Shown piece by piece: positions 28,429 to 38,800 of a DNA stretch of 64,000 nt. Source of the DNA: an uncultured bacterium (GTDB lineage Bacteria > Verrucomicrobiota > Verrucomicrobiia > CAIQCK01). The stretch covers positions 117,144-181,143 of the forward strand of contig CAIQCK010000030.1 in NCBI GenBank assembly GCA_903870275.1. Direction: 5' to 3'. Below the pieces are notes generated by a model. The model was not told the DNA's origin. It searched no databases and saw only the letters and a list, made by a program, of their open reading frames with translations. The first letter of the stretch is position 1, and every line of letters starts with the position of its first letter. A program made the position numbers and the translations under genes.

Positions 28429-30701
28429 ACCGTTTTGCTTTTCTCGCCGCCGTTTCGTGTATCTCCGTTCACGCGCTTGCCGCGCCGGTTCCCGTGCCCT
28501 ACCGCGTGGAAGCGAAATTGCCCGACGCCGCCGAATTGCTCCCGCCCTCCGACGTTCGCATCGGCGGCTGGCTCGGCGAACGCGTCGCCGCGAACGAAAA
28601 GAACCGCCTGCTCGTCGTGGACACCGAGCCGCTGCTGGCAGGCTACCACCAAAAACCCGGCAGTCATCCCTGGATCGGCGAACACGTCGGCAAGTGGATG
28701 CACGCCGCCACGCTCGCGTGGGCCAACACTGGCGACACCGCGCTACGCGAAAAGCTCGACCGCGTCGCCGCCGAACTGATCTCGACGCAGGAGCCGGACG
28801 GTTATCTCGGCACCTACGCGCCGGAGCAGCGATTCGGCCTTTTCAAAGGCGCCGATTGGGACGTGTGGTCGCACAAATACAACCTCATCGGCCTGCTCAC
28901 CTATTATCAATACACCGGCAACGAAGCCGCGCTCAACGCCTGCCGCAAGATGGGCGACCTGCTGATCGCGACGTTCCCGGCGAAGAAAAGCATCCTCGCC
29001 GCCGGCACGCACGTCGGCATGGCCGCCACCAGCGTGCTGGAGCCGGTCGTGTTGCTCTACCGGCTGACGGGCGACGAGCGTTATCTCAACTTCGCGCGCT
29101 ACATTGTGAAATCGTGGGATGAGCCAAAAGGACCGGCGATTCTCAAAACGCTGCTCACTGAGAAACAGGTAAACAAAACCGCCAACGGGAAAGCTTACGA
29201 GATGCTCTCGAACCTTGTCGGCCTTTGCGAACTGGCGCGCGTCACCGGTGACCGCGACATGTTGCAGGCCGTGCTCAACGCGTGGCAAGACATCGTGGAC
29301 AAGCGCCTCTACATCACCGGCAGCGCCAGCCAGTGGGAGCATTTCCAAACTGATCACGAACTGCGCAATGACACGGCCGCCCACATCGGCGAGACATGCG
29401 TGACGGTCACGTGGATTCAACTCAACCTCCAACTGCTGCGCCTCACCGGTGAAGCAAAGTTCGGCGACGAACTGGAGCGCGCGTTCTACAACCATCTCGC
29501 CGCCGCGCAGCATCCGCAGGGTCATGATTGGTGCTATTACACCGCGCTCGAAGGCCACAAGCCCTACGACAAGGGCATCACCTGCTGCCACTCCAGCGGC
29601 CCGCGCGGCATGGCGCTCGTGCCGCAGTCGTCGTATCTCGCCAGCCGCGACGCCCTGCTCGTCAGCACCTTCGAAACGTCATCCGCCACCTTGGAACTCG
29701 GCGGCCAACGGGTGACCGTCGAACAAAAAAGCCGGTTCCCGCGCCAAGGCGAGTCGGTACTGACGTTGCGCCTCGCGAAGCCGGCGACATTCGCCGTGAA
29801 AATCCGCGCTCCCGCATGGGCCGCGCCGGTGACGGTGGAATCGGCCGGCGTCCAATCCGGCTGGGCCGTGCTGCCCGCGCGCGAGTGGAAGGACGGCGAC
29901 CGCATCGCCGTGAAATTCACCCTCGCCCCGCGCCTCGTCATCGGCGAATACACCAACGCCGGCCGCGCCTCGCTGACATGGGGGCCGTTCGTGCTCGCCT
30001 GTGACCAGAAACAGAATCCCGACCTGCCCGCGCCGAGCGCGCTCGGCTTGATCGAGTCGCAGCCGCCGTTCACGCTGGAACCTGGCGACAATCTGAAGTT
30101 CGCCACAAAAACGGTCGGGCGGACCGGGAGCGAGCCAAAGCCGGCGACGTTCCTGACATTCGCCGACGCCGGCAGCGACGGCGGGGTCTATCGCATCTGG
30201 TTGCGCGCGCCGGGCGTCACGGCGGCGCAAAATAATTCACTACTCGCCGACGGCGAGGAGAGTCGCTCGCGCCAGGGCAACCAGCACGGTTCGATCAACG
30301 ATGGCGATTTTGAAAGTTTCGCCGTCACCTACGACGGCAAGCCGGCAAAGGAAGACTGGTTCGCGGTCGCGCTCGCCGCGCCGGTCAGCGTGCAGCGCGT
30401 GGTGTTTGCGCACGGCAAGAATTTCCACGACGGCGGCTGGTTCGACGCCAGCAAAGGCAAACCAAAAGTGCAGATTCGTCGCGAGAACAATGGCAAGTGG
30501 GAAACCGTCGGCGATCTGAGCGACTATCCCGCCACAACCGCCACCGACGACAAGAATCTCAAACCGGGCCAGACGTTCACGCTGCGCCTGCCGGAGCCGG
30601 TCAAGGCTGTCGCCGTCCGCGTCATCGGCACGCCGGCCTGCGGCAACAAACCAACTCAGGCGTTCTCGTCGTGCGCGGAGTTGCAGGCGTTCGGCCCATA
30701 G
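28425..30701 (+). CDS. GH127 family secreted beta-L-arabinofuranosidase-like enzyme
   Basis: 758 residues with a signal peptide (about 1-20). The (alpha/alpha)6 barrel is of the DUF1680/GH127 type: [19 protein letters not shown]. The zinc/catalytic residues of the family are present: Glu323-Thr-Cys325 and Cys387-Cys388 ([11 protein letters not shown]), where the second segment carries the nucleophilic Cys. Beta-sandwich domains follow, and the last ~130 residues resemble a discoidin-like domain. Family members release beta-L-arabinofuranose from plant glycans or hydroxyproline-linked arabinosides. The start overlaps the preceding gene's stop by 4 nt without an SD, so it is translationally coupled. 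Confidence 0.88.
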   Translation: MNRFAFLAAVSCISVHALAAPVPVPYRVEAKLPDAAELLPPSDVRIGGWLGERVAANEKNRLLVVDTEPLLAGYHQKPGSHPWIGEHVGKWMHAATLAWANTGDTALREKLDRVAAELISTQEPDGYLGTYAPEQRFGLFKGADWDVWSHKYNLIGLLTYYQYTGNEAALNACRKMGDLLIATFPAKKSILAAGTHVGMAATSVLEPVVLLYRLTGDERYLNFARYIVKSWDEPKGPAILKTLLTEKQVNKTANGKAYEMLSNLVGLCELARVTGDRDMLQAVLNAWQDIVDKRLYITGSASQWEHFQTDHELRNDTAAHIGETCVTVTWIQLNLQLLRLTGEAKFGDELERAFYNHLAAAQHPQGHDWCYYTALEGHKPYDKGITCCHSSGPRGMALVPQSSYLASRDALLVSTFETSSATLELGGQRVTVEQKSRFPRQGESVLTLRLAKPATFAVKIRAPAWAAPVTVESAGVQSGWAVLPAREWKDGDRIAVKFTLAPRLVIGEYTNAGRASLTWGPFVLACDQKQNPDLPAPSALGLIESQPPFTLEPGDNLKFATKTVGRTGSEPKPATFLTFADAGSDGGVYRIWLRAPGVTAAQNNSLLADGEESRSRQGNQHGSINDGDFESFAVTYDGKPAKEDWFAVALAAPVSVQRVVFAHGKNFHDGGWFDASKGKPKVQIRRENNGKWETVGDLSDYPATTATDDKNLKPGQTFTLRLPEPVKAVAVRVIGTPACGNKPTQAFSSCAELQAFGP

Positions 30702-30823
30702 CAATCTCCCACCACGGAAGCTTGCGGGCAAAGCCTGTCCACGCAGCGCCCGGCCAACCTGACGCTGTCGAACAACCAACGTGCCCCAGCAGTAGATGTT
30801 GCAGAGTTGAAAAGGAGACGACT

Positions 30824-32692
30824 GTGAGAACTGCGATAATCATAAAAATCCAAACGTTCGCGTTATTTGCCGTCGCATGGATGTGCGCGATCTCTGCTGG
30901 CGCGCAAGAGCGACCGACACCAGCACGATTCACGGCTCCGTTCGTCGTGCGTGACGGAATCATCCGTGATGCCGCCGGGCGCGAGGTGCGGTTGTGGGGA
31001 GTGAACTATTACGCACCGTTCGCCCACAACTTTCTCAACATCGCCGAAGTGGGCGCCGACTACCGGCAAGCCATCGCCGAGGACGTGGCCCAGTTCCGGC
31101 TCATGGGAGTGGACTTCGTGCGCATCCACGTTTACGACCGCGAGATCACCGACGCCGAAGGCCATCTCACGCCCAACCGCCATCTCGAAGTTTTCGACAT
31201 GCTCCTGGAGGAACTCGACCGCGCCGGCATCTTCGTGATGCTCACGCCGATGACCTGGTGGAACACACCGGAGAACCAAGCGCTGATGGATCGTCACTAC
31301 GCCTTCTGGCACGTCGGGGTCGGTGGCAGCTTCGGTTTCTCCAATTTCTTCAGCAAAGACGAGATGACATGGAACGAAGATGCCATCCGCTGCCAGGAGC
31401 GCTACATCGCGGAACTGCTGGCGCACCGCAGCAGTATTTCCGGGCGGCGCTATGGGGACTTTGCCAATCTCGTGGCGGTCGAGCCGCTCAACGAACCGAA
31501 CTACGTGGATCGCGGCTTGCTCACCCAGGCCGCGGGTCCGAACGAGCTGGCGGCGGGAAACAGCCGGGCCGAGCGGTCCGGCCCAGCCGCCTGCGAGCGG
31601 TTGCGCAAGCTCTGGGAAGATTATCGCGGGGCGCATCCGGGCGAGGAGGCGCAGGTCTTCGGACAATTCCGCGGCGAGTTGGCGCAACGTTACATCAAAC
31701 GGATGTTCGCGGCGATTGACGGCGCCATGGGCCACCGCTATCTGCACGCGCAGAGCGACCGGTCCTTGAATGACACCTATATTCGTGACGCTGTCACCGC
31801 CCTTGGAATTGAAGTCCTGACGACCGGTTGCTATCCGCTCGGCGCGAACCAGTTCGATTCGAGTTGGAACGATCATCTTAATTTCTTTGACTTGATCGGT
31901 AAATGGAACAAAAACGTGGCGGGCCAAAAGCCCGCGGATTGCCCGCGGATCATTTACGAGTTCGACGCGCCGAGCACGTTGGAAGGTTACCCCTACGGGG
32001 CGATGGCGCTGGCCTTTGCTGCGCGCCGGGCGCAAATGGCGGCGATGTTCACTTACACGCCCTCGGCCGTCGCTGCCTACAATCCCGGCTGGCGCATTCA
32101 TTATCTGAACTTGCTGCATACGCCGGCGCGCGCTGTCGCGTTCGCGGCGGCTGGTGAGATGTTTCGTCGCGCGCCGGTTGGGGCTGATCTGCCAACCGAT
32201 GCGCAACGCTGGGAAGGACCAGGCTGGACCATTCAGCGCGAGCCTGACGCCGTAACATTTGTTGGCGATGGCCTGCTGGTTCATTCCGGCAAACTTCCTG
32301 ATTCAAAGACACCCGCGACGGCACCCGCCACGATTCTGGCCAGCGGTTCGTCGCGATTCGTCAGCGCCGAGGGCAACGGCGTATATCGTTTGAAGCGCGC
32401 CGACAATGGCGGCTGGGAGCTGACTGTGTTCCCCAATGAACGCTTGGTGAACGATCCGTTTCGCGGCCGTTCATTTCGCTCGATGGCCAATCGTTACATC
32501 AACGTCAACGAGTGGCCGGTTGTGTCGCGATTGATAGAGGGGCCGCGGCGCTTCGCTTTTCACCTGGGCGGCAAAGGCAATTTGGTTTGCACATGGCGTG
32601 GTCAAGGAGATCCGGTGCCCACGGCGGCCGATGGTTCGTTCCTGCTCACCCCGGGAACGTATGAGATCGCGGACCGCTCGAGCAAACCGTGA
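30824..32692 (+). CDS. Secreted GH5-superfamily (TIM-barrel) glycoside hydrolase
   Basis: 622 residues starting at GTG, fixed by AAAGGAG 7 nt upstream and by the signal peptide that follows (IKIQTFALFAVAWMCAISAG). The barrel begins RLWGVNYYAPF and contains VDFVRIHVYD. The acid/base motif is VAVEPLNEPN and the probable nucleophile is Glu in RIIYEFDAP, both in the positions used by GH5-like enzymes. The C-terminal ~180 residues are beta-rich. The exact family and substrate cannot be told. It follows GH127 on the same strand after about 120 nt. Confidence 0.78.
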   Translation: MRTAIIIKIQTFALFAVAWMCAISAGAQERPTPARFTAPFVVRDGIIRDAAGREVRLWGVNYYAPFAHNFLNIAEVGADYRQAIAEDVAQFRLMGVDFVRIHVYDREITDAEGHLTPNRHLEVFDMLLEELDRAGIFVMLTPMTWWNTPENQALMDRHYAFWHVGVGGSFGFSNFFSKDEMTWNEDAIRCQERYIAELLAHRSSISGRRYGDFANLVAVEPLNEPNYVDRGLLTQAAGPNELAAGNSRAERSGPAACERLRKLWEDYRGAHPGEEAQVFGQFRGELAQRYIKRMFAAIDGAMGHRYLHAQSDRSLNDTYIRDAVTALGIEVLTTGCYPLGANQFDSSWNDHLNFFDLIGKWNKNVAGQKPADCPRIIYEFDAPSTLEGYPYGAMALAFAARRAQMAAMFTYTPSAVAAYNPGWRIHYLNLLHTPARAVAFAAAGEMFRRAPVGADLPTDAQRWEGPGWTIQREPDAVTFVGDGLLVHSGKLPDSKTPATAPATILASGSSRFVSAEGNGVYRLKRADNGGWELTVFPNERLVNDPFRGRSFRSMANRYINVNEWPVVSRLIEGPRRFAFHLGGKGNLVCTWRGQGDPVPTAADGSFLLTPGTYEIADRSSKP

Positions 32693-32765
32693 ACGATACG
32701 CCCTGTGACATGCTGGGTTGCAAGCGTTCGGCAAATGATGTTCAAATTGCGCAAAGGAGAAAATC

Positions 32766-33776
32766 ATGGTCATCGTTGAATCGTATCCTGTCGCCATCGT
32801 GATGTGCGTTGTGACGATGTTGTGCTGGGGGTCGTGGGCCAACACGCAAAAGCTCGCCAGCAAGGAATGGCGCTTCCAACTATTCTACTGGGACTACGCC
32901 ATCGGCGTTTTCCTGCTCTCGCTGATCCTCGCGTTCACGATGGGCAGCAGCGGCAGCGGCGGGCGCGGTTTCCTCGCAGACCTCGCGCAGGCCGACGGCA
33001 AATGGCTCGCCTCGGCATTCCTCGGCGGCGTCATTTTCAACCTCTCGAACATCTTGCTCGTGGCGGCGATTGACATCGCGGGCCTCGCGGTGGCGTTTCC
33101 CGTCGGCGTCGGCCTCGCGCTCGTGCTCGGTGTTATCACCACCTACATCGCCAAGCCTGAAGGCAACGTCCCGATACTCGCGGCCGGCGTGGTGGGCGTG
33201 ATGGTTGCCATCGTGCTCGATGCCCTCGCTTACAAACGGCTCGCCTCGACGGGCCGGAAGACGCCAATGAAAGGCATCGTGCTCTCGGTCGCCGCCGGCG
33301 TGCTGATGGGCTGGTTCTACAGTTTCGTCGCGCAGGCGATGGGCGCGATTAATCCGGCTACGAAGGCGCTCGATGCCGGAAAGCTCAGCCCTTACACGGC
33401 CATCGTGCTCTTCAGCGCCGGGCTGCTCGCGTCGAACTTCATCTGGAACAGCATCGTCATGGCCAAGCCGTTCAGCGGACCGCCGGTGACCTATCGCGAC
33501 TACTTCACCAAGGGCAACGCGCGACTCCACCTCATCGGTATCCTCGGCGGCATCATCTGGAACGTCGGCATGGCGTTCAGCATCATCGCCAGCACCACCG
33601 CCGGCCCGGCTCTCTCCTACGGCCTCGGCCAGGGCGCGACGATGGTCGGCGCGTTCTGGGGCGTATTCATCTGGAAGGAATTCAAAGGTGCGCCCGCCGG
33701 CACCGGCAAGTTGCTCGGCGCGATGTTCCTTTTCTACCTCATCGGCCTCGGCGTGCTCATCGCTTCCAAACTCTGA
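32766..33776 (+). CDS. GRP/RhaT/ureide-permease-like DMT transporter
   Basis: 336 residues, ten predicted transmembrane helices. The N-terminus IVMCVVTMLCWGSWANTQKLA resembles the DMT-superfamily GRP sugar transporters and plant ureide permeases. Later motifs include GVGLALVLGVITTYIAKPEGN and a C-terminal GAFWGVFIWKEF. A strong SD (AAAGGAG, 6 nt) fixes the start. It is followed after 37 nt by ribokinase, so uptake of a sugar or nucleoside-derived pentose is a reasonable inference. The substrate is not determined. Confidence 0.8.
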   Translation: MVIVESYPVAIVMCVVTMLCWGSWANTQKLASKEWRFQLFYWDYAIGVFLLSLILAFTMGSSGSGGRGFLADLAQADGKWLASAFLGGVIFNLSNILLVAAIDIAGLAVAFPVGVGLALVLGVITTYIAKPEGNVPILAAGVVGVMVAIVLDALAYKRLASTGRKTPMKGIVLSVAAGVLMGWFYSFVAQAMGAINPATKALDAGKLSPYTAIVLFSAGLLASNFIWNSIVMAKPFSGPPVTYRDYFTKGNARLHLIGILGGIIWNVGMAFSIIASTTAGPALSYGLGQGATMVGAFWGVFIWKEFKGAPAGTGKLLGAMFLFYLIGLGVLIASKL

Positions 33777-33813
33777 CAACTCTTCACTCTTAATTCTTAA
33801 CTCTTAACTTCCC

Positions 33814-34737
33814 ATGCGCTCTTCCATCGTCGTCGTCGGCAGTTCCAACACCGACATGATCATCCAACTCGACCGCATCCCGCGGCCGGGCGAAACCATC
33901 CTCGGCGGCGAGTTCTCCACCGCCGCCGGCGGCAAAGGCGCCAACCAAGCTGTCGGCGCGGCACGCGCGGGCGGTCACGTCACTTTTGTCGCGCGCGTCG
34001 GCCGCGACATGTTCGGCGACCAGGCCGTCGCCGGTTTTCAACGCGATGGCATCGGCGTGGATCACGTCTTCCGAGACAAAGCCGCGCCGTCGGGCGTCGC
34101 GCTCATCTTTGTCGCCAAGGACGGCGAGAACAGCATCGCCGTCGCCGGCGGAGCAAACGCGAAACTCGCGCCCGCCGATGTGAAAAAAGCATCAAAGTCC
34201 ATCCGTTCCGCCACCGTGCTGGTGACGCAGCTTGAGACGCCGCTGGAAACGGTCGAGGCCGCCGCGGCCATCGCCGCCAAGGCCGGCGTGTGCGTCATCC
34301 TCAATCCCGCTCCCGCCCGTCCCCTGCCCGACTCGCTGCTGAAGCTCGTCTCCATCCTCACGCCGAACGAAACGGAGGCAGAACTGCTCACCGGCATCAA
34401 AGTCACTGATGAACCCGCCGCCGCGAAAGCCGCCGACAAGCTGCGGTCACGCGGCGCGCAGACGGTCATCCTCACGCTTGGTCCGCGCGGCGCGTTCATC
34501 GCCGACAAGACGGGAAAGCAACTCGTGCCCGGCTTCAAAGTGAAGGCCGTGGACACCACCGCCGCGGGCGATATTTTCAACGGCGCGCTCGCTGTCGCGC
34601 TGGCCGAAGGCAAGCCGCTGCCCTGCGCCGTTCGCTTCGCCAACGCCGCCGCCGCGCTTTCCGTCACCAAGCTCGGCGCGCAGCCGTCCGCACCGATACG
34701 CAAAGAGATCGAAAAATTTCTCAAGACCAATCCCTAA
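33814..34737 (+). CDS. rbsK: Ribokinase
   Basis: PfkB-family sugar kinase, ATP + ribose to ribose 5-phosphate. N-terminal GSSNTDMIIQLDRIPRPGET, then AAGGKGANQAVGAARAG (ribokinase substrate site), LNPAPARPLP, and the catalytic anion hole VDTTAAGDIFNGAL (DTTAAGD for the usual DTTGAGD). 307 residues, normal. It has no SD: the ATG is immediately preceded by a T-rich repeat (CTTAATTCTTAACTCTTAAC). It pairs with the upstream transporter. Confidence 0.9.
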   Translation: MRSSIVVVGSSNTDMIIQLDRIPRPGETILGGEFSTAAGGKGANQAVGAARAGGHVTFVARVGRDMFGDQAVAGFQRDGIGVDHVFRDKAAPSGVALIFVAKDGENSIAVAGGANAKLAPADVKKASKSIRSATVLVTQLETPLETVEAAAAIAAKAGVCVILNPAPARPLPDSLLKLVSILTPNETEAELLTGIKVTDEPAAAKAADKLRSRGAQTVILTLGPRGAFIADKTGKQLVPGFKVKAVDTTAAGDIFNGALAVALAEGKPLPCAVRFANAAAALSVTKLGAQPSAPIRKEIEKFLKTNP

Positions 34738-34829
34738 ACGACTGATCGTCTCCGTCCCGACATTTTCCGCTTTCCGTCCGGACACGAATCGTGCGAATAA
34801 AGCTACGCCGACATAAGAAAGACATCGCC

Positions 34830-35711
34830 ATGAACACAACCCATCTCCACCTGACCCGCCGTGAATGGATCACCCGCACCGCCGCGCTGGCGCTCGCCTC
34901 GCCGCTCGCGCCGTTGCTGGCCGCGCCGGAAAAACGGCGGTTCAAGATCGGCGCGTGCGACTGGTCCATCGGCAAGTCGAGCACGCCCGATGCGTTCGAG
35001 GTGGCGAAGGAAATCGGTCTCGACGGTGTGCAGGTGAGCCTCGGCAGCCTCGCGAACAACATGCATCTGCGCCAGCCGGAGGTGCAGCAGCAATACAAGG
35101 ACGCCGCGCGCCAGACCGGCCTCGAAGTTTCCTCGCTCGCCATCGGCGAGATGAACAGCATTCCCTACAAGAGCGACCCGCGCACCATCGAGTGGGTCAG
35201 CGATTGCGTGGACGTGATGAAGGCGCTCGGCGTCAAGGTCGTGTTGCTGGCGTTCTTCGGCAAAGGCGACCTGCGTGACGACAAGCCCGGCACCGACGAG
35301 GTCGTCAAGCGCCTCAAAGCCGTCGCGCCCAAGGCCGAGAAGGCTGGCGTCGTCCTCGGCATCGAGAGTTGGCTCAGCGCCGAGGCGCACATGGACATCA
35401 TCCAGCGCGTCGGCTCGCCGGCGGTGCAGGTTTATTACGACGTTTGCAACTCCAACGACCGCGGCTACGACATCTACAAGGAAATCCGCTGGCTTGGCAC
35501 GAAACACATTTGCGAGTTTCACATGAAGGAGAACGGCTCGCTGCTCGGCCAGGGCAAGGTGGATTTCCAGAAGGTCCGCCAGGCGATGGATGAGATCGGC
35601 TACGCCGGCTGGATGCAAATCGAGGGCGCCGTGCCGAAGGGCGCCAAGATGCTCGACAGCTACAAGGCCAACTGCCAGTTCCTCCGCGGCATCTTCCCCA
35701 AAAACGCGTAA
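34830..35711 (+). CDS. TAT-exported sugar phosphate isomerase/epimerase-like protein
   Basis: 293 residues. The N-terminus LTRREWITRTAALALASPLA is a twin-arginine signal. The remainder is an AP-endonuclease-2/xylose-isomerase-like TIM barrel: IGACDWSIG, EIGLDGVQVSLGS, then metal-site residues Glu (GIESWL), Asp (YYDVCNSND), His (EFHMKE) and Glu (MQIEGA). Such exported proteins are common in Verrucomicrobia and Planctomycetes. The reaction is unknown but probably sugar or inositol isomerisation. The ATG giving MNTTHLH was chosen because it places the twin-Arg near the terminus; a GTG lies 13 codons earlier. Confidence 0.8.
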   Translation: MNTTHLHLTRREWITRTAALALASPLAPLLAAPEKRRFKIGACDWSIGKSSTPDAFEVAKEIGLDGVQVSLGSLANNMHLRQPEVQQQYKDAARQTGLEVSSLAIGEMNSIPYKSDPRTIEWVSDCVDVMKALGVKVVLLAFFGKGDLRDDKPGTDEVVKRLKAVAPKAEKAGVVLGIESWLSAEAHMDIIQRVGSPAVQVYYDVCNSNDRGYDIYKEIRWLGTKHICEFHMKENGSLLGQGKVDFQKVRQAMDEIGYAGWMQIEGAVPKGAKMLDSYKANCQFLRGIFPKNA

Positions 35712-35760
35712 GTCGGTGCGCGGTGCCGGCGCGTAAACGCAAAGAGTCGCAATCCAACAA

Positions 35761-35839
35761 GGTGGGGCGAGACTCCGTCGAGCCTCCTTTGAGCCTGCAC
35801 CATGCCTGGAGCGGAGGCTCGACAGAGTCTCGCACCACC
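35761..35839. repeat. 27-bp inverted repeat between convergent genes
   Basis: The arms at 35761-35787 and 35813-35839 match in 25 of 27 positions (core GCGAGACTC..GTCGAGCCTCC) around a 25-nt loop. It occupies the gap between two convergent stop codons, so it may act as a bidirectional transcription barrier. The arm length and sharp ends also fit a miniature dispersed repeat. Confidence 0.7.
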
Positions 35840-35854
35840 TCATCCAGCCATGTG

Positions 35855-38800
35855 TCACTTCCCGCCGAGCTGCACGATGGCGGCGTTTACCGCCTTGCGG
35901 ATCGCCGGAATGCGATCGGGGTCCGGCAGAATTTCCGCCGAGCGCAAACCGCCGGCGTTCGGAATCGTCACCAGATCCCGCGCCATCGCCAGCGCGCGAT
36001 CGGCGGCGGCGGTCGGTTTCCCCTGCTCTTTCGCCTTCGCCGCCAACTCCGCCAGCATTGCCAGCGCTTCGTAGTCCTCCAAGCCTTCGCGGATTTGTTC
36101 CAGCCGGATCGTGCTCACCGGCCCGTCCACGCCGACCGGCCCGCCGGGATACGTCAGGAAGCCGTCGCCGTTCGGATACCGGACCCAATAGTGCCGCTTG
36201 CCGTCGTCGCTCTGGTTGATGAACGTGTGCCAGCCGAACTGCCACGGATCGTAAGTCCACCACGACAGACCCCAGAACTCATAGCCGCTGACGCCGTATT
36301 TCCAACAGTAGTAGGGCAGCATCCGCTCCGTCGCCAGCAACGGGGTATCGGTCGCCATCTGCCCGTCGCATGTGAACAGAAAACGTTTGCCCGCCTTCAA
36401 CAACCGCTCGATCTGCGGCACCGGGAAACAGCCGTATTGGCCGATGCCCCAGAGGTCGAGCGATTCGTCCCACGCGGGCACGTGCCGCCAGGTGCTGGAA
36501 TAAATCGGAATCTCCGGATCCACTTCGTGGACCAGCGCGCAAAGCTTCTTCATCTGCTCGACGACGAACGGATGATCAAAGTGCGGTTCGTCGGAGATGT
36601 AATAGACAAACCTGTCGTGCCAGCCTTTCTGCCGGACGTGCTCGGTGAAAAGCCGATACGCCTGCTTCAACGCGTCGTTGTAGGCCAGTGTGAACGGCTC
36701 CAGCCCGAAAATTTTCTTCGGCGTGTAGGCCCAGCCGAACGCGTAGAAAAACTCCGGCGTGTAGCACACTTGCATCTTCAATTCGTCGAGGCAGTAGTGC
36801 GCTACTTCGTCGAACGCCGTTGCGTCCATCGTCACTTTGCCGTCGCGGAAACTGAACTTCGGCGACGGCGCGATGTGGTCCGTGCCCATCCGGTGTTCTG
36901 CCATGAGGCGATACCATGTGCGTTGACCTTCCGCGGTGTGGATGCCCGCGCCGAAATCGCCGCCGGGTCCGCTGCGAAAATCGAACATCACTTTCAACCG
37001 CGTCCGCTCCGGCAACGCAAAGGGCAACACCCTCACGCGCAGCGGCAGCGCCAGCCGGTCGCCCGCCGCACGGATCGTCACCTCGCCGCGATACTCGCCC
37101 GGCGCAGCGTCGCGCGGCACGCGCACCGTGAACCACATCGGTTGCGCGCGGCCCGCCTTCAGGTCGAACGCGCTGTTCGGAATCAGCGGGTCCGGCCACC
37201 AATCTGCCCAACCGTCCGTGGAGCCGTGCCCGCGCGGCACGCGCCGATGCCACGCCGGCACGTCCGTCTGAAAGTAGCCGCTCGGCCAGTCAATTGGCAC
37301 GAAGCCGACGCGATCCACCTTCACCGCCGGCAACGTCGCGCCTTTCGGCCCGCGCAACGCCGATACCACCACCTCCACACCGCGCCGCGTCTCCGCGCTG
37401 CGCAGCGCCAGCTCGAACGGCTCGTATTCGTTGCGCGCGCACTCCACCGCCACAGATTTCGCCGCCCGGCCCGGCACCGAATCCTGAAACACCTTCACCA
37501 GCGGATTCACTTCCCAGACCTGGAGCGACGGTCTCGTGCTGCCGGCCGTCTCTTCACCCGCCCAACCGACGATTTCTCCCGGCAACACGCGGCACAACAC
37601 CACGCCGTCATGCTGAAGCGCGCCGTGTCCATTTGCGCCCATGCGCGATTGAAGCGTGGCGGCATCCGACAGCACCACACCACCCTCTGGAAGCGTGCCG
37701 CGCTCGTTCATCGTCAGGTGCAGTTGGATCGCCGTGGCATCCGGCGGCGTCTGGATCAATGTCGAACTGAATGTCCAGTCGCCGTCGCCACTGACCGCCG
37801 GTTGCGTGCTAGCGTAGCCGCCGCTCGAAACAATTCGCCCGTCGCGATTCAGTTGATGCGCATGCAACGCGGCGCTGCCGGCCAGCCCCCGGCTCTTCAG
37901 AAATCCGCCGTAAAAATAGCTCGCGTTGGGCCGCACAGGAATCGGTTGCGACCGCCAGCCAACCCAGGCGTTCTTCGCGTCGGGGAGCACGGCGAATACC
38001 GCGCTGCGTTTGCCGAACAGTGCGTCCGCGCTGAAACCGCCGCTCTTGTCGGTCGCCTGCCATCCGTCCGGCAAATCCGCGCCCGACTCGAAGCTTGCGT
38101 TCGGCACGAGGTTCAACGCGCTGCCGAGCAGTTTTTCGTAGGCCAACACAAACGCATTCGTCGCCTCATGCTGCGCCGCGCTGAAACAGACCTGAAACTC
38201 GCGCTCCGACCTGGCCGACAGCGACGCGTCAAACAACAGCTCGCTGCCGCGCCGCACGCAATTCGCCGACTCCGCACCGGTCGCGGCGTCCACGACGCGC
38301 AGCACGGCGTTCGTTGGCGCCGCACGCAGTTTCGCCAGCGCCGGGAGCAAGTTCGCGTGGACCAGCGCGCCCATAACCGGCTCGTCGGCAAGATTGAACA
38401 CTCGCACCACGGCGCAACACGGCCACTGGCGCGAGCACTCCATTTTCCTTCGCTCCGACTTCGCCAGTTCCAGCCGCTCAACGCCGCCGACGTTCACTTG
38501 CAAGCCGTTTCCGCCACCCGCCGCTTCAAATTGCGCGTCGTCGAACCATGCCCGGCCCGTGCCGTGCAGCACCGTGCCGATGGTCGCCGTCGCCGACCCC
38601 GGCGGCGCAGTGAAAGTGACGCTCACTTCCCTCCAACCGAAGGTCCCGTCTCCCGCTTCAAGGACTTTGCTGACGAGTTGCGGCTTTTCGCCATTCACGT
38701 GGACGAACCAACCCGCTCGGCCAACGACGTTCTCGGCGCGCACCCATCCGCTGACCTTGTAGGCGCGGCCCGGCGTCACCGGGAGGTTATGCTGGTTCCA

